Origin: Hymenobacter lucidus
Lineage (GTDB): Bacteria > Bacteroidota > Bacteroidia > Cytophagales > Hymenobacteraceae
Length of the DNA stretch: 64,000 nt
Assembly (NCBI RefSeq): GCF_020447265.1
Contig: NZ_JAJADR010000002.1
Coordinates: forward strand, 558,001-622,000
Direction: 5' to 3'
Shown here: one piece after another, positions 8,436 through 17,408 of the stretch
Layout of the letters: each line of letters begins with the position of its first letter
Numbering within the stretch: position 1 is the stretch's first letter
Program-made: the position numbers and the translations under genes
Notes under the pieces: model-generated
Seen by the model: the letters and a program-made list of their open reading frames with translations, nothing else
Told to the model about the DNA's origin: nothing
Database searches by the model: none

Positions 8436-9092
8436 TTAGCGGAAATACTTGTCAATCTCCGGGCGGTGGTAGTCCACTATCCACTCGTTGTGCTGCTGGT
8501 ACAAGGGCCTGATAGTGTCGGCCGCGTTACTTCCCACTATGCAGCCCCGGTCGTCATACATGTAGAAGATTCGGTTGGTTTGCGGGTCAATAAAGAATAT
8601 CCTTTCCTCCAAAGCCGGCTTAAATCCCATTTCCAGATTGGCAATTCCCCGCAGGATATTTTCAACGGCTATATCCTTCTGCCGGACCTTCCCAATGATG
8701 AGCCGAATCTGGTCTTTGGCTAGTTCTGCATTGTCCGGGTCTACTGCCTCGCCAGCCTCATTACCAGTATCAACCATTTCCAGCTGATTGTAAAAGCGGG
8801 CATATACGGCAGCGGGAAACTGCTGCTCCAGGTAGTCCCGGGTGGCCCCGTAAAAACTCTCATCCTGATACTCATAGATTAACACCCAAAGTTCGGCGTC
8901 GGAGTTTGTAAATGTCTCCCGGAAAATAGTAGCGGCGCGTTGGCTTGCTTGCTCTACCCGTTGCTGAGTGCCGTTTGGTAGCTCGCCGCCCAATTCGAAG
9001 CGAATATGTACCTGCCCGCCTAGCGCATAATCATGGCTGATGTCACCGGCTCCGAAAGTGGCGGATAGATACTGCTGTAGTTCTGCTTTCAT
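8436..9092 (-). CDS. DUF3885 domain-containing protein
   Basis: A 218-residue soluble protein. The C-terminal third has the DUF3885 pattern: FFIDPQTNRIFYMYDDRG (about residues 165-183), then IRPLYQQHNEWIVDYHRPEIDKYF. The N-terminal half (IRFELGG, IYEYQDESF) matches the usual start of this family. The function of DUF3885 is not known; members are often found singly in diverse bacteria. ATG 9092 is used. It sits downstream of aconitase but beyond a strong terminator, so it is likely transcribed separately or by read-through. Confidence 0.8.
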   Translation of the reverse strand: MKAELQQYLSATFGAGDISHDYALGGQVHIRFELGGELPNGTQQRVEQASQRAATIFRETFTNSDAELWVLIYEYQDESFYGATRDYLEQQFPAAVYARFYNQLEMVDTGNEAGEAVDPDNAELAKDQIRLIIGKVRQKDIAVENILRGIANLEMGFKPALEERIFFIDPQTNRIFYMYDDRGCIVGSNAADTIRPLYQQHNEWIVDYHRPEIDKYFR

Positions 9093-9108
9093 GAGAATTC
9101 CTTAAAAC

Positions 9109-9142
9109 AAAACGGCCGCCCAATAGCTGGGCGGCCGTTTTT
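9109..9142 (-). terminator. Intrinsic terminator of aconitase
   Basis: A 14-bp perfect stem, AAAACGGCCGCCCA with its complement, a 5-nt ATAGC loop, and A/T runs on both sides. It is 22 nt beyond the acn stop. Confidence 0.85.
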
Positions 9143-9163
9143 ACTTCTGCATTGAAGCGAAGC

Positions 9164-11458
9164 CTACTTCTGCGACAACTGCGCCGAGCCGGCTTCTTTC
9201 AGGCGGATCAGGTTCAGGGCCGAGCCGGCTTTAAACCACTCAATCTGACCCTGGTTGTAGGTGTGGTTCAGATAGATGAGGTCCGTGTCGCCGTCGGTAT
9301 GGTGCAGGCGGGCCTGCAGCGGAACACCGGGAGCAAACGACGTCAGGCCGAGGATGTCGATGGTGTCGCCTTCCTCAATCAGGTCGTAGTCGGCCTTGTT
9401 GGCGAAAGTCAGACCCAGCATACCCTGCTTTTTGAGGTTGGTTTCGTGAATCCGAGCAAAGCTCTTCACGATAACCGCCCGTACGCCAAGGTGGCGGGGC
9501 TCCATGGCGGCATGCTCGCGCGAGGAGCCTTCACCGTAGTTCTCGTCGCCGATAACCACCGTGCCGATACCCATCGACTTGTAGTTGCGGGCCACCTGCG
9601 GAACCGTGTTGTAGGTGTCACCCTGGGCCACGAAATCCCGCACCTTGTTGGCTTCCCCGTTGAAGGCGTTGGTGGCGCCGATGAGCATGTTGTTCGAGAT
9701 ATTGTCGAGGTGGCCGCGGTATTTCAGCCACGGGCCGGCCATCGAAATATGGTCGGTGGTGCACTTGCCCTGGGCCTTGATGAGCAGGCGCAGACCCAGC
9801 AGGTCGGTGCCTTCCCACGGCTTGAAGGGCTCGAGCAGCTCCAGGCGGTCCGACGTAGGATCCACGAGGACCTGTACGCCCGTGCCGTCTTCGGCGGGAG
9901 CCTGGTAGCCGGCATCTTCCACGGCGTAGCCCTGGGGCGGCATTTCCACGCCCTGGGGCTCATCAAAGCGCACCTGCTGGCCGTCTTTGGTCGTGAGCGT
10001 GTCGGTGAGGGGGTTAAAGGTCAAATCACCGGCAATGGCGAAGGCCGTTACGATTTCGGGCGAGGCCACGAAAGCGTGGGTGTTCGGGTTGCCGTCGTTG
10101 CGCTTGGCGAAGTTGCGGTTGAACGAGGTGATAATCGAGTTGCGACGCTTGGGGTCGTCGGTGTGGCGGGCCCACTGGCCGATGCACGGACCGCAGGCGT
10201 TAGCTAGCACCACGCCGCCCATCTGGGCGAAGGTGTCGAGCAGACCGTCGCGCTCCACGGTGTAGCGCACCAGCTCCGAACCGGGCGTTACGGTGAATTC
10301 AGCGTTTACCGTCAGGCCTTTGGTGACGGCCTGGTTGGCAATGCTGGCGGCGCGGGTGATGTCCTCGTAGCTGGAGTTGGTGCACGAGCCGATCAGGCCT
10401 ACTTCCAGCTTCTCGGGCCAGCCGTGCTCTTTTACGGCGGCGGCAAACTGCGAAATCGGCCAGGCGGCGTCCGGCGTGAACGGGCCGTTCACGTAGGGCT
10501 CCAGCTCGGAGAGGTTGATTTCGATGAGCTGGTCGTAGTAAGCGGCGGGGTTGGCGTACACCTCGTCGTCGGCGCGCAGGTTGTGCGCAACGGCAGCGGC
10601 GGCTTCGGCAATTTCGGCCCGCTCGGTTCCGCGCAGGTAGTCGCCCATCTTCTCATCGTAGCTGAAGACCGAGGTGGTAGCCCCGATTTCCGCGCCCATG
10701 TTGCAGATGGTGCCTTTGCCGGTAGCTGACAGGTTGTTGGCGCCTTCGCCGAAGTATTCCACAATAGCACCGGTGCCGCCCTTTACGGTCAGGATGCCGG
10801 CTACTTTCAGGATTACGTCTTTGGCCGAGGTCCAGCCCGAGAGCTTACCGGTCAGCTTCACGCCGATTACTTTCGGGAATTTCAGCTCCCAGGCCATGCC
10901 CGCCATTACGTCGACGGCATCGGCGCCACCAACGCCGATGGCAATCATGCCCAGACCGCCGGCGTTGGGCGTGTGGGAGTCAGTGCCGATCATCATGCCG
11001 CCGGGGAAGGCGTAGTTTTCGAGCACTACCTGGTGAATGATACCGGCACCGGGCTTCCAGAAGCCGATGCCGTATTTATTGGAAACCGAAGCCAGGAAAT
11101 CATAGACTTCGCGGTTTTCGTCGTTGGCCACGGCCAAATCCTCGTTGGCACCGTCGCGGGCCTGGATGAGGTGGTCGCAGTGTACGGTGCTGGGCACGGC
11201 CACCTGGGGCTTGCCGGCCTGCATAAACTGAAGCAGAGCCATCTGGGCGGTGGCATCCTGCATTGCGACACGGTCGGGGGCAAAATCGACGTAGGAAACG
11301 CCCCGCTCAAAAGCCTGAGTTACAGTACCGCCATACAAGTGAGCGTACAGAATTTTCTCGGTCAGCGTGAGCGGGCGGCCAACAGCGGTACGAGCAGCAT
11401 CAATACGCTGGCCCATACCGGCATACACGGCCTGAATCATTTCTAAGTCAAACGCCAT
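9164..11458 (-). CDS. acn: Aconitate hydratase
   Basis: Interconverts citrate and isocitrate through cis-aconitate in the TCA cycle, in the cytoplasm. The 764-residue length and motifs follow the mitochondrial-type aconitase found in Bacteroidota. [10 protein letters not shown] near residue 357 gives the first [4Fe-4S] Cys, and ACGPCIGQW near 420-423 gives the other two. [10 protein letters not shown] in the C-terminal swivel domain supplies the catalytic Ser/Arg. The start is ATG 11458 (MAFDLEMIQ), the usual N-terminus of this enzyme; the frame extends 27 residues further but that part overlaps the promoter. A consensus promoter lies 50-80 nt upstream. The sdhCAB operon in the same window belongs to the same cycle. 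Confidence 0.97.
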   Translation of the reverse strand: MAFDLEMIQAVYAGMGQRIDAARTAVGRPLTLTEKILYAHLYGGTVTQAFERGVSYVDFAPDRVAMQDATAQMALLQFMQAGKPQVAVPSTVHCDHLIQARDGANEDLAVANDENREVYDFLASVSNKYGIGFWKPGAGIIHQVVLENYAFPGGMMIGTDSHTPNAGGLGMIAIGVGGADAVDVMAGMAWELKFPKVIGVKLTGKLSGWTSAKDVILKVAGILTVKGGTGAIVEYFGEGANNLSATGKGTICNMGAEIGATTSVFSYDEKMGDYLRGTERAEIAEAAAAVAHNLRADDEVYANPAAYYDQLIEINLSELEPYVNGPFTPDAAWPISQFAAAVKEHGWPEKLEVGLIGSCTNSSYEDITRAASIANQAVTKGLTVNAEFTVTPGSELVRYTVERDGLLDTFAQMGGVVLANACGPCIGQWARHTDDPKRRNSIITSFNRNFAKRNDGNPNTHAFVASPEIVTAFAIAGDLTFNPLTDTLTTKDGQQVRFDEPQGVEMPPQGYAVEDAGYQAPAEDGTGVQVLVDPTSDRLELLEPFKPWEGTDLLGLRLLIKAQGKCTTDHISMAGPWLKYRGHLDNISNNMLIGATNAFNGEANKVRDFVAQGDTYNTVPQVARNYKSMGIGTVVIGDENYGEGSSREHAAMEPRHLGVRAVIVKSFARIHETNLKKQGMLGLTFANKADYDLIEEGDTIDILGLTSFAPGVPLQARLHHTDGDTDLIYLNHTYNQGQIEWFKAGSALNLIRLKEAGSAQLSQK

Positions 11459-11507
11459 AGTCAGAAGGGAAAAAGTGAAATAGGTAAGGCTCCTGCAAGC
11501 AGGTACG

Positions 11508-11541
11508 CAAATATAGGTGGCAGTCGTTGCGCTGCCCAAAA
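11508..11541 (-). promoter_or_regulatory. Bacteroidota-type promoter of acn
   Basis: On the minus strand TTTTG (11537-11541), a 21-nt spacer, and TATATTTG (11508-11515), which matches TAnnTTTG exactly. This leaves a leader of about 45 nt before ATG 11458. Confidence 0.75.
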
Positions 11542-11616
11542 TTTATCTTGGCCACCTATCTTTAAAACCAAGTACGCCCGTTGGTAGTTTTGGGCCGAAT
11601 TATCTTTTCTACTTGT

Positions 11617-12957
11617 ATGTCCTTTCCTGCTTCTTTCCGTCCCGTGGCCGCCAGCCTCAGCCTGGCACTACTCCTGGGTTCCTGCCAGCCGAACTCGAAA
11701 CCTGAAACCGCCGCCGGTGGTGGCGACCTAATGGAGGTGGGCAGCAGCACACTGTCGGCCGGTACCTGGCGCGGCGTGCTCTCGGCCCAGGGCCAGGAAA
11801 TCCCGTTTCTATTCGACGTAGCCCAGGATGGCGGCAAGCCCACCGTGACCTTGCGCAACGGCGAGGAGCGCCTCAAGCTCGACGAAATCAGTACGGCCGG
11901 CGACTCCACCACCATCCGCCTGGGCGTATTCGACGCGGCGCTGGTGGTGCGGGCCGATGGGGCCGATAAGCTCAAGGGCACCTGGGTGAAGTACGACGGC
12001 AAAGAGCCCTACCGGGTGCCGTTTGCGGCCAGCAAGGCCTCGGCTGGCGCGGACCTGTTCAGGGGTGAATCCAAGCTGGCGCCCGTGTTCGGCGACCTGG
12101 TACAGGGCGCCACGTTCCGCGTCGAGTTCAAGGGAGACGATGGCGAAACCTACCCCGCCGTGGGGCTTATTCAGCAGGACCCGGCCAATAACCACGGGCT
12201 GACCGGCACCTTCCTTACTACTACGGGCGACTACCGCTACCTGGCCGGCAACATCGTGCTCAAGGCCGACGGGGAGCATATCATGCTCTCGACCTTCGAT
12301 GGCAGCCACGGCTTTCTGTTTGATGCCAAGCTGGCCAAGCCCGGCAACATCAACAACCTCAGCGGCCATTTCTACTCCGGCAAGAAAGGCCACGAAACCT
12401 GGACGGCCGTGCTGGATAGCAACGCCAAGCTGCCCGACGCCAATTCCCTGACCGGCATGAAGCCCGGCCAGAAAAAGCTCGACTTCAAGTTTCCCAACGT
12501 CTACGAAGGCGGCAGCATCTCCCCTTCCGACCCCAAGTACAAGGGCAAAGTAGTAGTGCTGCAGATTCTGGGCTCGTGGTGCCCCAACTGCATGGACGAA
12601 ACCAACTTCCTGGCTCCCTGGTACGAGAAGAACAAGAGCCGCGGCGTGGAAATCATCGGCCTGGGCTACGAGCGTACCCCCGACCAGACGCTGGCCTCGA
12701 AAAAGCTCATCAAGATGAAGGAGCGCATGAATGTGGGCTATGACCTGGCCGTGGCCGGCATTGCCGACAAGGACGCCGCCGCCAAATCATTGCCGCAGCT
12801 GCAGAGCGTGCTGGCCTTCCCTACCACCATTTTCCTCGACAAGAAAGGCGAGGTGCGCAAGATTCACACCGGCTTCTCGGGCCCCGGAACCGGCAAATAC
12901 TACCAGGAAGAAATTGCAGACTTCAATAAAACGGTAGATATGCTGCTGAAGGAGTAG
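11617..12957 (+). CDS. TlpA-like thioredoxin-fold lipoprotein
   Basis: A 446-residue protein, probably a periplasmic thiol oxidoreductase. ATG 11617 starts a lipoprotein signal with lipobox LLLGSC (Cys at about residue 20). Residues ~45-270 form a beta-rich domain of the kind that precedes the thioredoxin domain in Bacteroidota TlpA/ResA-like proteins. The thioredoxin fold covers ~300-445, with active site SWCPNC near residue 320 and the cis-Pro region in AFPTTIFLDKKGEV. The substrate is unknown; likely roles are cytochrome c maturation or peroxide/disulfide handling at the membrane. It is divergent from acn with about 160 nt between the starts. A weak -7-like TATCTTTT lies at 11601-11608, very close to the start. 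Confidence 0.85.
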   Translation: MSFPASFRPVAASLSLALLLGSCQPNSKPETAAGGGDLMEVGSSTLSAGTWRGVLSAQGQEIPFLFDVAQDGGKPTVTLRNGEERLKLDEISTAGDSTTIRLGVFDAALVVRADGADKLKGTWVKYDGKEPYRVPFAASKASAGADLFRGESKLAPVFGDLVQGATFRVEFKGDDGETYPAVGLIQQDPANNHGLTGTFLTTTGDYRYLAGNIVLKADGEHIMLSTFDGSHGFLFDAKLAKPGNINNLSGHFYSGKKGHETWTAVLDSNAKLPDANSLTGMKPGQKKLDFKFPNVYEGGSISPSDPKYKGKVVVLQILGSWCPNCMDETNFLAPWYEKNKSRGVEIIGLGYERTPDQTLASKKLIKMKERMNVGYDLAVAGIADKDAAAKSLPQLQSVLAFPTTIFLDKKGEVRKIHTGFSGPGTGKYYQEEIADFNKTVDMLLKE

Positions 12958-12961
12958 CGGT

Positions 12962-13137
12962 TAATGTGCTAATCGTTTGTCATTGCGAAGCACGGCAATC
13001 CGTCCTCTGCGCAGCATGACCCATCCTTTTACCAGAAAGCCCTTTCTCGTTGCGACGGGAAAGGGCTTTTCAATGAAGAGGGCTTTCTACATTTCAGAGG
13101 ACGGATTGCTTCGTCGTGCCTACTCGCAATGGCACAA
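12962..13137. repeat. Interspersed nested-palindrome element, copy 1
   Basis: It fills the gap between two convergent genes. Outer arms are CATTGCGA (12981-12988) and TCGCAATG (13124-13131). Inner arms of 15 bp are perfect (12995-13009 and 13095-13109). The core is a terminator-like stem AAAGCCCTTTC (13036-13046) and GAAAGGGCTTT (13059-13069) followed by T. Copy 2 at 15905-16187 shares the left flank, inner arms and core stem. It resembles a MITE or BIME-type element that also serves as a terminator. Confidence 0.8.
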
Positions 13138-13140
13138 ACT

Positions 13141-14568
13141 CTACAACAGCCGCAGCCTTATCTCAAAATCTCCTTTCGGCCGCAGCGTAATCAGCGGCTG
13201 GGTGGGTACGGGTGACTGGCCTGCTACCAGCTCTACGGCGAAGTGGCGCAGCAGCTCCAGCGTCACGAGCTGCATTTCGGTGAGGGCAAACTGCATCCCG
13301 ATGCACAGGCGTGGGCCGCCGCCGAAAGGCAGATACGCACCGGACGTTACCGAGCCCTGGGTGGGTGCAAACCGCTCGGGCTGAAACTCGGTGGGCTGCT
13401 GCCAGTACTTGGGCGCGTGGTGCAGGCCGTAGATATAGAGCGAAAACAAGGTGCCTTTCGGGATGTGCAGGCCCTGGTAGTTGTCATCGGCCAGGGCTAC
13501 GCGGTCCACCATCCAGGCGGGCGGATACAGGCGCATGGCTTCCTGCACGGCGTAGAGGGCGCGGCTAAGTTGGGGCAGTTCCTCGAAGGCGAAAGGTGCG
13601 GCGGCCTGCTCCGGCGCGCGAGCTGCCAGCACGGCCAGCATTTCGGCCCGGATAGCGGCAGCCTCGGCGGGATTTTGAGCTAATAGGTACAGGAGCCAGG
13701 TCAGGGCGTTGGCGCTGGTTTCGTGGCCGGCAATGAGCAGAATCAAGGCTTCGTCGAGCACCTGCTGGTCGGTCATGGGCAGGCCGGTGTCTTCGTAGCG
13801 CACGTCGAGCAGCATCTGTAGCAGGTCGTCGGGCGGCGCGGGCGTGCCGGGTGCTTCGTTGGCGGCGCGGCGCCGGGCTATGTAGCCGCCCAGCAACTCG
13901 CGCAGCTCGCGGGTTAGCTGGTCGTGGTAGCGGAACCGGCCCCGCAGCCGAAACCAGCCATTCAAGTACGGCTGGCGAATGGTGCGGGTATAGAAGGCCT
14001 GAATTTCGGTGATGAGCCCGGCTACGCGGTCCAGTTCGGCGACGGCAAAATTGGAGCTGAACACCGAGCGGGCAATGATGCGGAACGTGAGCCGGGTCAT
14101 CAACTCATGGGTTTGCACCGTTACGGCCCCGCCCTGTGCCGCCGCCCCAGCCGTAAGTGGGGCCAGGGTTTCGGCAATGATTTCCTGCATCAGGGTGGTG
14201 AGGCCGGCCACGCGCTGCCGGTGAAAGCCGGGCTGAATCAGGCGGCGCTGCCGCAGCCAGTCGGGCCCTTCGTTGGTGAGCAGACCGTGGCCCACGTAGC
14301 GGGCAAAGCCTTGGGTAAACTTCGATTTGGCATAGTTGCGGTGGTTTTTCTGCAGAATGTGCTGCATCAGGCCCGGGTCCTGGGTCAGGATGGATGGCTG
14401 CACGCCACCAATGTAGAGCCGCACCGTGTCGCCGAAGCGGGCCAGGGTAGCTTCCAGTACCGGCAGCGGGTTTTTGGCCAGCGCGAAGGAGCGCAGCATC
14501 GACTGCCAGCGGGGCACCTGCGGCAAGGGCCCGGCCCCGGAAGAAGCGGAAGCAACAGAATCAGCCAT
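13141..14568 (-). CDS. Cytochrome P450
   Basis: A 475-residue haem-thiolate monooxygenase. The motifs are complete: I-helix AGHETSANALTW near residue 280 (oxygen activation), K-helix EAMRLYPPAW near 342 (ExxR), and the haem loop FGGGPRLCIG with the Cys ligand near 419. No membrane anchor is seen at the N-terminus. ATG 14568 (MADSVASASS) is chosen; upstream in-frame sequence is basic and atypical. The YPPAW and haem-loop neighbourhood resembles the long-chain/carotenoid P450s of bacteria (CYP175-like). Since the window holds crtW but no crtZ, carotenoid hydroxylation is a possibility, but this is inference. No ferredoxin partner is adjacent. Confidence 0.92.
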   Translation of the reverse strand: MADSVASASSGAGPLPQVPRWQSMLRSFALAKNPLPVLEATLARFGDTVRLYIGGVQPSILTQDPGLMQHILQKNHRNYAKSKFTQGFARYVGHGLLTNEGPDWLRQRRLIQPGFHRQRVAGLTTLMQEIIAETLAPLTAGAAAQGGAVTVQTHELMTRLTFRIIARSVFSSNFAVAELDRVAGLITEIQAFYTRTIRQPYLNGWFRLRGRFRYHDQLTRELRELLGGYIARRRAANEAPGTPAPPDDLLQMLLDVRYEDTGLPMTDQQVLDEALILLIAGHETSANALTWLLYLLAQNPAEAAAIRAEMLAVLAARAPEQAAAPFAFEELPQLSRALYAVQEAMRLYPPAWMVDRVALADDNYQGLHIPKGTLFSLYIYGLHHAPKYWQQPTEFQPERFAPTQGSVTSGAYLPFGGGPRLCIGMQFALTEMQLVTLELLRHFAVELVAGQSPVPTQPLITLRPKGDFEIRLRLL

Positions 14569-14737
14569 GAGAGGGAGGCGTAACCGAATGTCTGGTTTCA
14601 AAGTAACTACCTCAGCGGCAAGGCGCCATGCGGTCCGGCTTATCTTTTTCAAAACGGCCTCGTACAGCCAGTGGGGCCTGCCCCAGCTTTCGATTCCCTT
14701 GCCCCTCTTCCTAACCAACTACCAAACCCTCTTTCCT

Positions 14738-15040
14738 ATGTGGATTCAGCAAAAAAATAACTCACCGGCCCCCCTTGATGAGTTGCAGGGCCGCACCGTG
14801 GGCCTCAAATTCGAGTGCAACCACTGCCAGACCGAGGTCTTCACTGACCTGATCGGCGTGCCGGCCCCCGACCATCTGGCCAACTCAACCGAAGACGACG
14901 GCCAGTACGAGAAAGAAGAAATCAAGTGCCCCGGCTGCGACATGACCCACGAAATTACCGTGAAAAGCACCTTCGACGGCGTCATGTTCGACGTCTCGGA
15001 AGTGAAGCCCGAAAGCGTGGCTTACCAGGTAAAAGCCTAA
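14738..15040 (+). CDS. Small zinc-ribbon-like protein, 100 aa, hypothetical
   Basis: The family is not recognised. Two CxxC pairs, CNHC near residue 28 and CPGC near residue 67, are spaced as in a four-Cys zinc ribbon. Between them lies an acidic segment (STEDDGQYEKEE). There is no signal peptide, so it is probably a cytoplasmic metal-binding protein. ATG 14738 is chosen because the frame upstream runs through the P450 start on the other strand and is Arg-rich. It is divergent from the P450 gene and followed by a terminator within 24 nt. Confidence 0.75.
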   Translation: MWIQQKNNSPAPLDELQGRTVGLKFECNHCQTEVFTDLIGVPAPDHLANSTEDDGQYEKEEIKCPGCDMTHEITVKSTFDGVMFDVSEVKPESVAYQVKA

Positions 15041-15063
15041 ACGCCTCCCTGCCAAACCATACC

Positions 15064-15106
15064 AAAGCCCGATCAGCTCCTACTCCGGAAGCTGGTCGGG
15101 CTTTTT
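15064..15106 (+). terminator. Intrinsic terminator
   Basis: Arms 15064-15077 and 15091-15104 (AAAGCCCGA and TCGGGCTTT plus inner CAGC/GCTG) followed by a T run. It closes the zinc-ribbon gene. Confidence 0.85.
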
Positions 15107-15288
15107 CGTGCGCTTCAAAATACCCAGAAGTGGGTATTGTAGCCAGCCCGGGAAGCCAGCAGATTTGTATCACGCTACGTCCGCCCGTTTCGACCGGGCG
15201 TCCAACTTGCTTTGAACTAGTCGGCTCCTGCTAACGGCCGCAACCATCCCGTTAAATACTCATTTCCGCACTTCATACCTATTGCAGC

Positions 15289-15897
15289 ATGATTTCATTG
15301 TACAACTTCCGTCGCCCGGCGCTGCTTGCGCTGGGTGGCATCGTTTCCCTGGGCCTGGCCTCATGCTTCGAAAGCGGCAAGGAAGACGACCCCGCGCCCA
15401 CCGTGTCCGAGAGCCTGCACTTCGCCTTCAAAACGCCCGATTGGGAGCGGCACATCGACTGTGAACAGCTGAATCTGAGCTTCTCGCCGCTCTATACCAA
15501 CCCCAAAATTGCCAGCGCCTCGGCCACGTCCGGCTCTACCAGTTCCACATTCTACTTCACCTATCTGGCCGACAGCTCGGCCCTGGTGGCACCGGCCAAC
15601 ATTGCCAAATATGCCATTGGCGAGTATTTGAGCAACACGGGGGCTTTCGAGTTGTCGCACAAGTTGCCCACCACCGAAGGCAGCACCAGTCGCCTGGTAA
15701 GCGTGGCCGGCAAAGCCGACAACTCTTACAATGAGATTCTGTCGGTGAAGTACATTAAGCACGAGGGCATCTACGCCATCTTCGACATCAAAGGCCAGTA
15801 CCAGATGCAGATGAAGGAATATGTCAACGGTGTAGCGGGTGCCACCAAGCCGGTATCGGGCTCCTTCAAATTCCGCCTGCGCGCCCGGGCTAAATAG
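15289..15897 (+). CDS. Hypothetical lipoprotein, 202 aa
   Basis: The signal peptide ends in lipobox LGLASC (Cys at about residue 25), followed by an acidic linker (FESGKEDDPAP). The mature part is rich in Ser, Thr, Phe and Tyr and looks beta-stranded, with a KPVSGSFKFRLRARAK end typical of a final beta strand. No family is recognised. A 248-nt spacer separates it from the zinc-ribbon gene, so it probably has its own promoter. The repeat element copy 2 follows directly after the stop. Confidence 0.75.
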   Translation: MISLYNFRRPALLALGGIVSLGLASCFESGKEDDPAPTVSESLHFAFKTPDWERHIDCEQLNLSFSPLYTNPKIASASATSGSTSSTFYFTYLADSSALVAPANIAKYAIGEYLSNTGAFELSHKLPTTEGSTSRLVSVAGKADNSYNEILSVKYIKHEGIYAIFDIKGQYQMQMKEYVNGVAGATKPVSGSFKFRLRARAK

Positions 15898-15904
15898 GCT
15901 TATT

Positions 15905-16187
15905 AATGTGCTAATGAGTGATGTGCTAATCGTTTGTCACTGTGAGGCACATTCCGCGCATTAAGCGGCGGCAATCCGTCCTCCGCGCAGTAGGCACAGT
16001 CTTTTGCCAAAAAGCCCTTTATCGGTGGTTCGATAAAGGGCTTTTCCTTTCAGGATACTCAGCACGTTTCAGAGGACGGATTGCCGCGCTTCGCTCGCAA
16101 TGACACATTATCCACATTTCTCACATTACCCCACATTTCCTACATTCAGTCAGCACATTCTCCACATTAGCACCTAAGCACATTCCC
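15905..16187. repeat. Interspersed nested-palindrome element, copy 2, inside an AATGTG-word inverted spacer
   Basis: The core matches copy 1: left flank at 15921-15944, inner arms GCAATCCGTCCTC (15971-15983) and its complement (16072-16084), and a 14-bp terminator-like stem (16011-16024 and 16031-16044) followed by T. The stem's last base pairs differ from copy 1 but remain paired. Outside the core, AATGTG words on the left (15905-15930) face about eight CACATT words on the right (16102-16185). This fills the whole gap between the lipoprotein gene and the polyprenyl synthase. Confidence 0.8.
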
Positions 16188-16190
16188 TCC

Positions 16191-17171
16191 TTACTTCTCC
16201 CGCTCAATCGTGTAGTTGATCAGCTGTTCGAGCGAGGTGCGGGAGGGCGACTCGGGGAAGGTGTGCAGGATGGTCAGGGCCTCGTCGCGGTAGCGCTTCA
16301 TGACCGTAATAGCATAATCAAGGCCGCCGGAGGTTTTCACGAAGTCGATGACTGCCTGCACCCGGTCGCGGCGGCCCTCGTTGTTTTTCACGTTGAAGAT
16401 GACGCGGCGCTTGGTGAGCCAGTCGGCCTGCTGCAAGGCATAAATCAGGGGCAGCGTCATCTTTTTCTCCTTGATGTCGATGCCCACGGGCTTGCCGATT
16501 TCGTCGGTACCGAAGTCGAACAGGTCGTCTTTGATCTGAAACGCCATGCCTACTTTCTCCCCGAAAAGCCGGGCCCGCTCAATGGTATCTTTATCGGCGC
16601 CGGTGGAGGCGGCACCCACGGCGCAGCAGGAGGCAATGAGGGAGGCCGTTTTCTGGCGGATAATATCGAAGTAGATATCCTCGGTGATATCGAGGCGGCG
16701 GGCTTTTTCAATCTGCAGCAATTCCCCTTCGCTTAGCTCACGCACGGCGTTGTTCACGATTTTGAGCAGCACAAAATCGTCGTTTTCCAGGGCCAGGGCC
16801 ATGCCGCGCGACAACAGATAGTCGCCGACGAGCACGGCAATCTTGTTTTTCCAGAGGGCATTAATGGAAAAAAAGCCACGCCGGTAGTTGGATTCATCCA
16901 CTACATCGTCGTGCACCAGCGTGGCCGTGTGCAACAGTTCGATGAGGGCCGCGCCGCGGAAGGTAGCTTCGGGCAGCGGGTCGCCGCCACTGATTTTGGC
17001 CGTGAAGAACACGAACATGGGCCGGATCTGCTTGCCCTTGCGCTTCACGATGTAGCCCATGATTTTGTCGAGCAGCAAGACCTTGGTTTGCATGGACGCG
17101 CGGAATTTGCGTTCAAATTCCTCCATTTCGGCCGCTATTGGGGCCTGTATGACATCCAGGGTACTTTTCAT
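16191..17171 (-). CDS. Trans-polyprenyl diphosphate synthase
   Basis: Condenses isopentenyl diphosphate onto an allylic diphosphate in the cytoplasm. The 326-residue length and both Asp-rich motifs are seen: HDDVVDES near residue 85 (first DDxxD) and FQIKDDLFDF near 212 (second). GKQIRPMFV near residue 45 is the usual substrate-binding K..R segment. The long bacterial synthases of this type make the side chain of menaquinone (hepta- or octaprenyl), and the sequence fits that group better than short FPP synthases. ATG 17171 (MKSTLDVIQ) is chosen over an upstream in-frame start because the N-terminus then matches the family length. It could also feed carotenoid synthesis, but the product length cannot be read from sequence alone. 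Confidence 0.9.
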   Translation of the reverse strand: MKSTLDVIQAPIAAEMEEFERKFRASMQTKVLLLDKIMGYIVKRKGKQIRPMFVFFTAKISGGDPLPEATFRGAALIELLHTATLVHDDVVDESNYRRGFFSINALWKNKIAVLVGDYLLSRGMALALENDDFVLLKIVNNAVRELSEGELLQIEKARRLDITEDIYFDIIRQKTASLIASCCAVGAASTGADKDTIERARLFGEKVGMAFQIKDDLFDFGTDEIGKPVGIDIKEKKMTLPLIYALQQADWLTKRRVIFNVKNNEGRRDRVQAVIDFVKTSGGLDYAITVMKRYRDEALTILHTFPESPSRTSLEQLINYTIEREK

Positions 17172-17300
17172 GCAAGGGCTTGAGCAACTCAAAGCGGCTC
17201 GGGGCCACCGCAGCAGCTCAAAGCGCTGCAATGATACGGGGCCGCACGGCGGTTTCCTAACCAATAGCTACGCCCAACAGTTTTAGCCGCGTACTTTGCA

Positions 17301-17383
17301 GTAGCGCGAACTTTGTAGTTCAAGTAATAGAACGATAACCATTGCCATGGCGCGGGCCACGCGAACTACAAAGTTCGCGCTAC
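17301..17383. repeat. Perfect 20-bp inverted repeat in a divergent promoter region
   Basis: Arms 17301-17320 and 17364-17383 are perfect complements with a 43-nt centre. The arm word ACTTTGYAGT also recurs just outside the left arm (17293-17302). There is no T run, so this is not a simple terminator. It sits between the divergent polyprenyl synthase and hydrolase genes. Confidence 0.8.
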
Positions 17384-17408
17384 TTTCGCTGCTTAACCCC
17401 TTAATGCC

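Noticed and set aside
9152..10207. A 351-residue plus-strand frame over aconitase
   Set aside because: Antisense shadow of a clear enzyme gene; no recognisable domain.
16102..16187. CACATT repeats as a CRISPR array
   Set aside because: The repeat unit is six bases with spacers of 2-6 bases, and there are no cas genes. It is a tandem-word arm.
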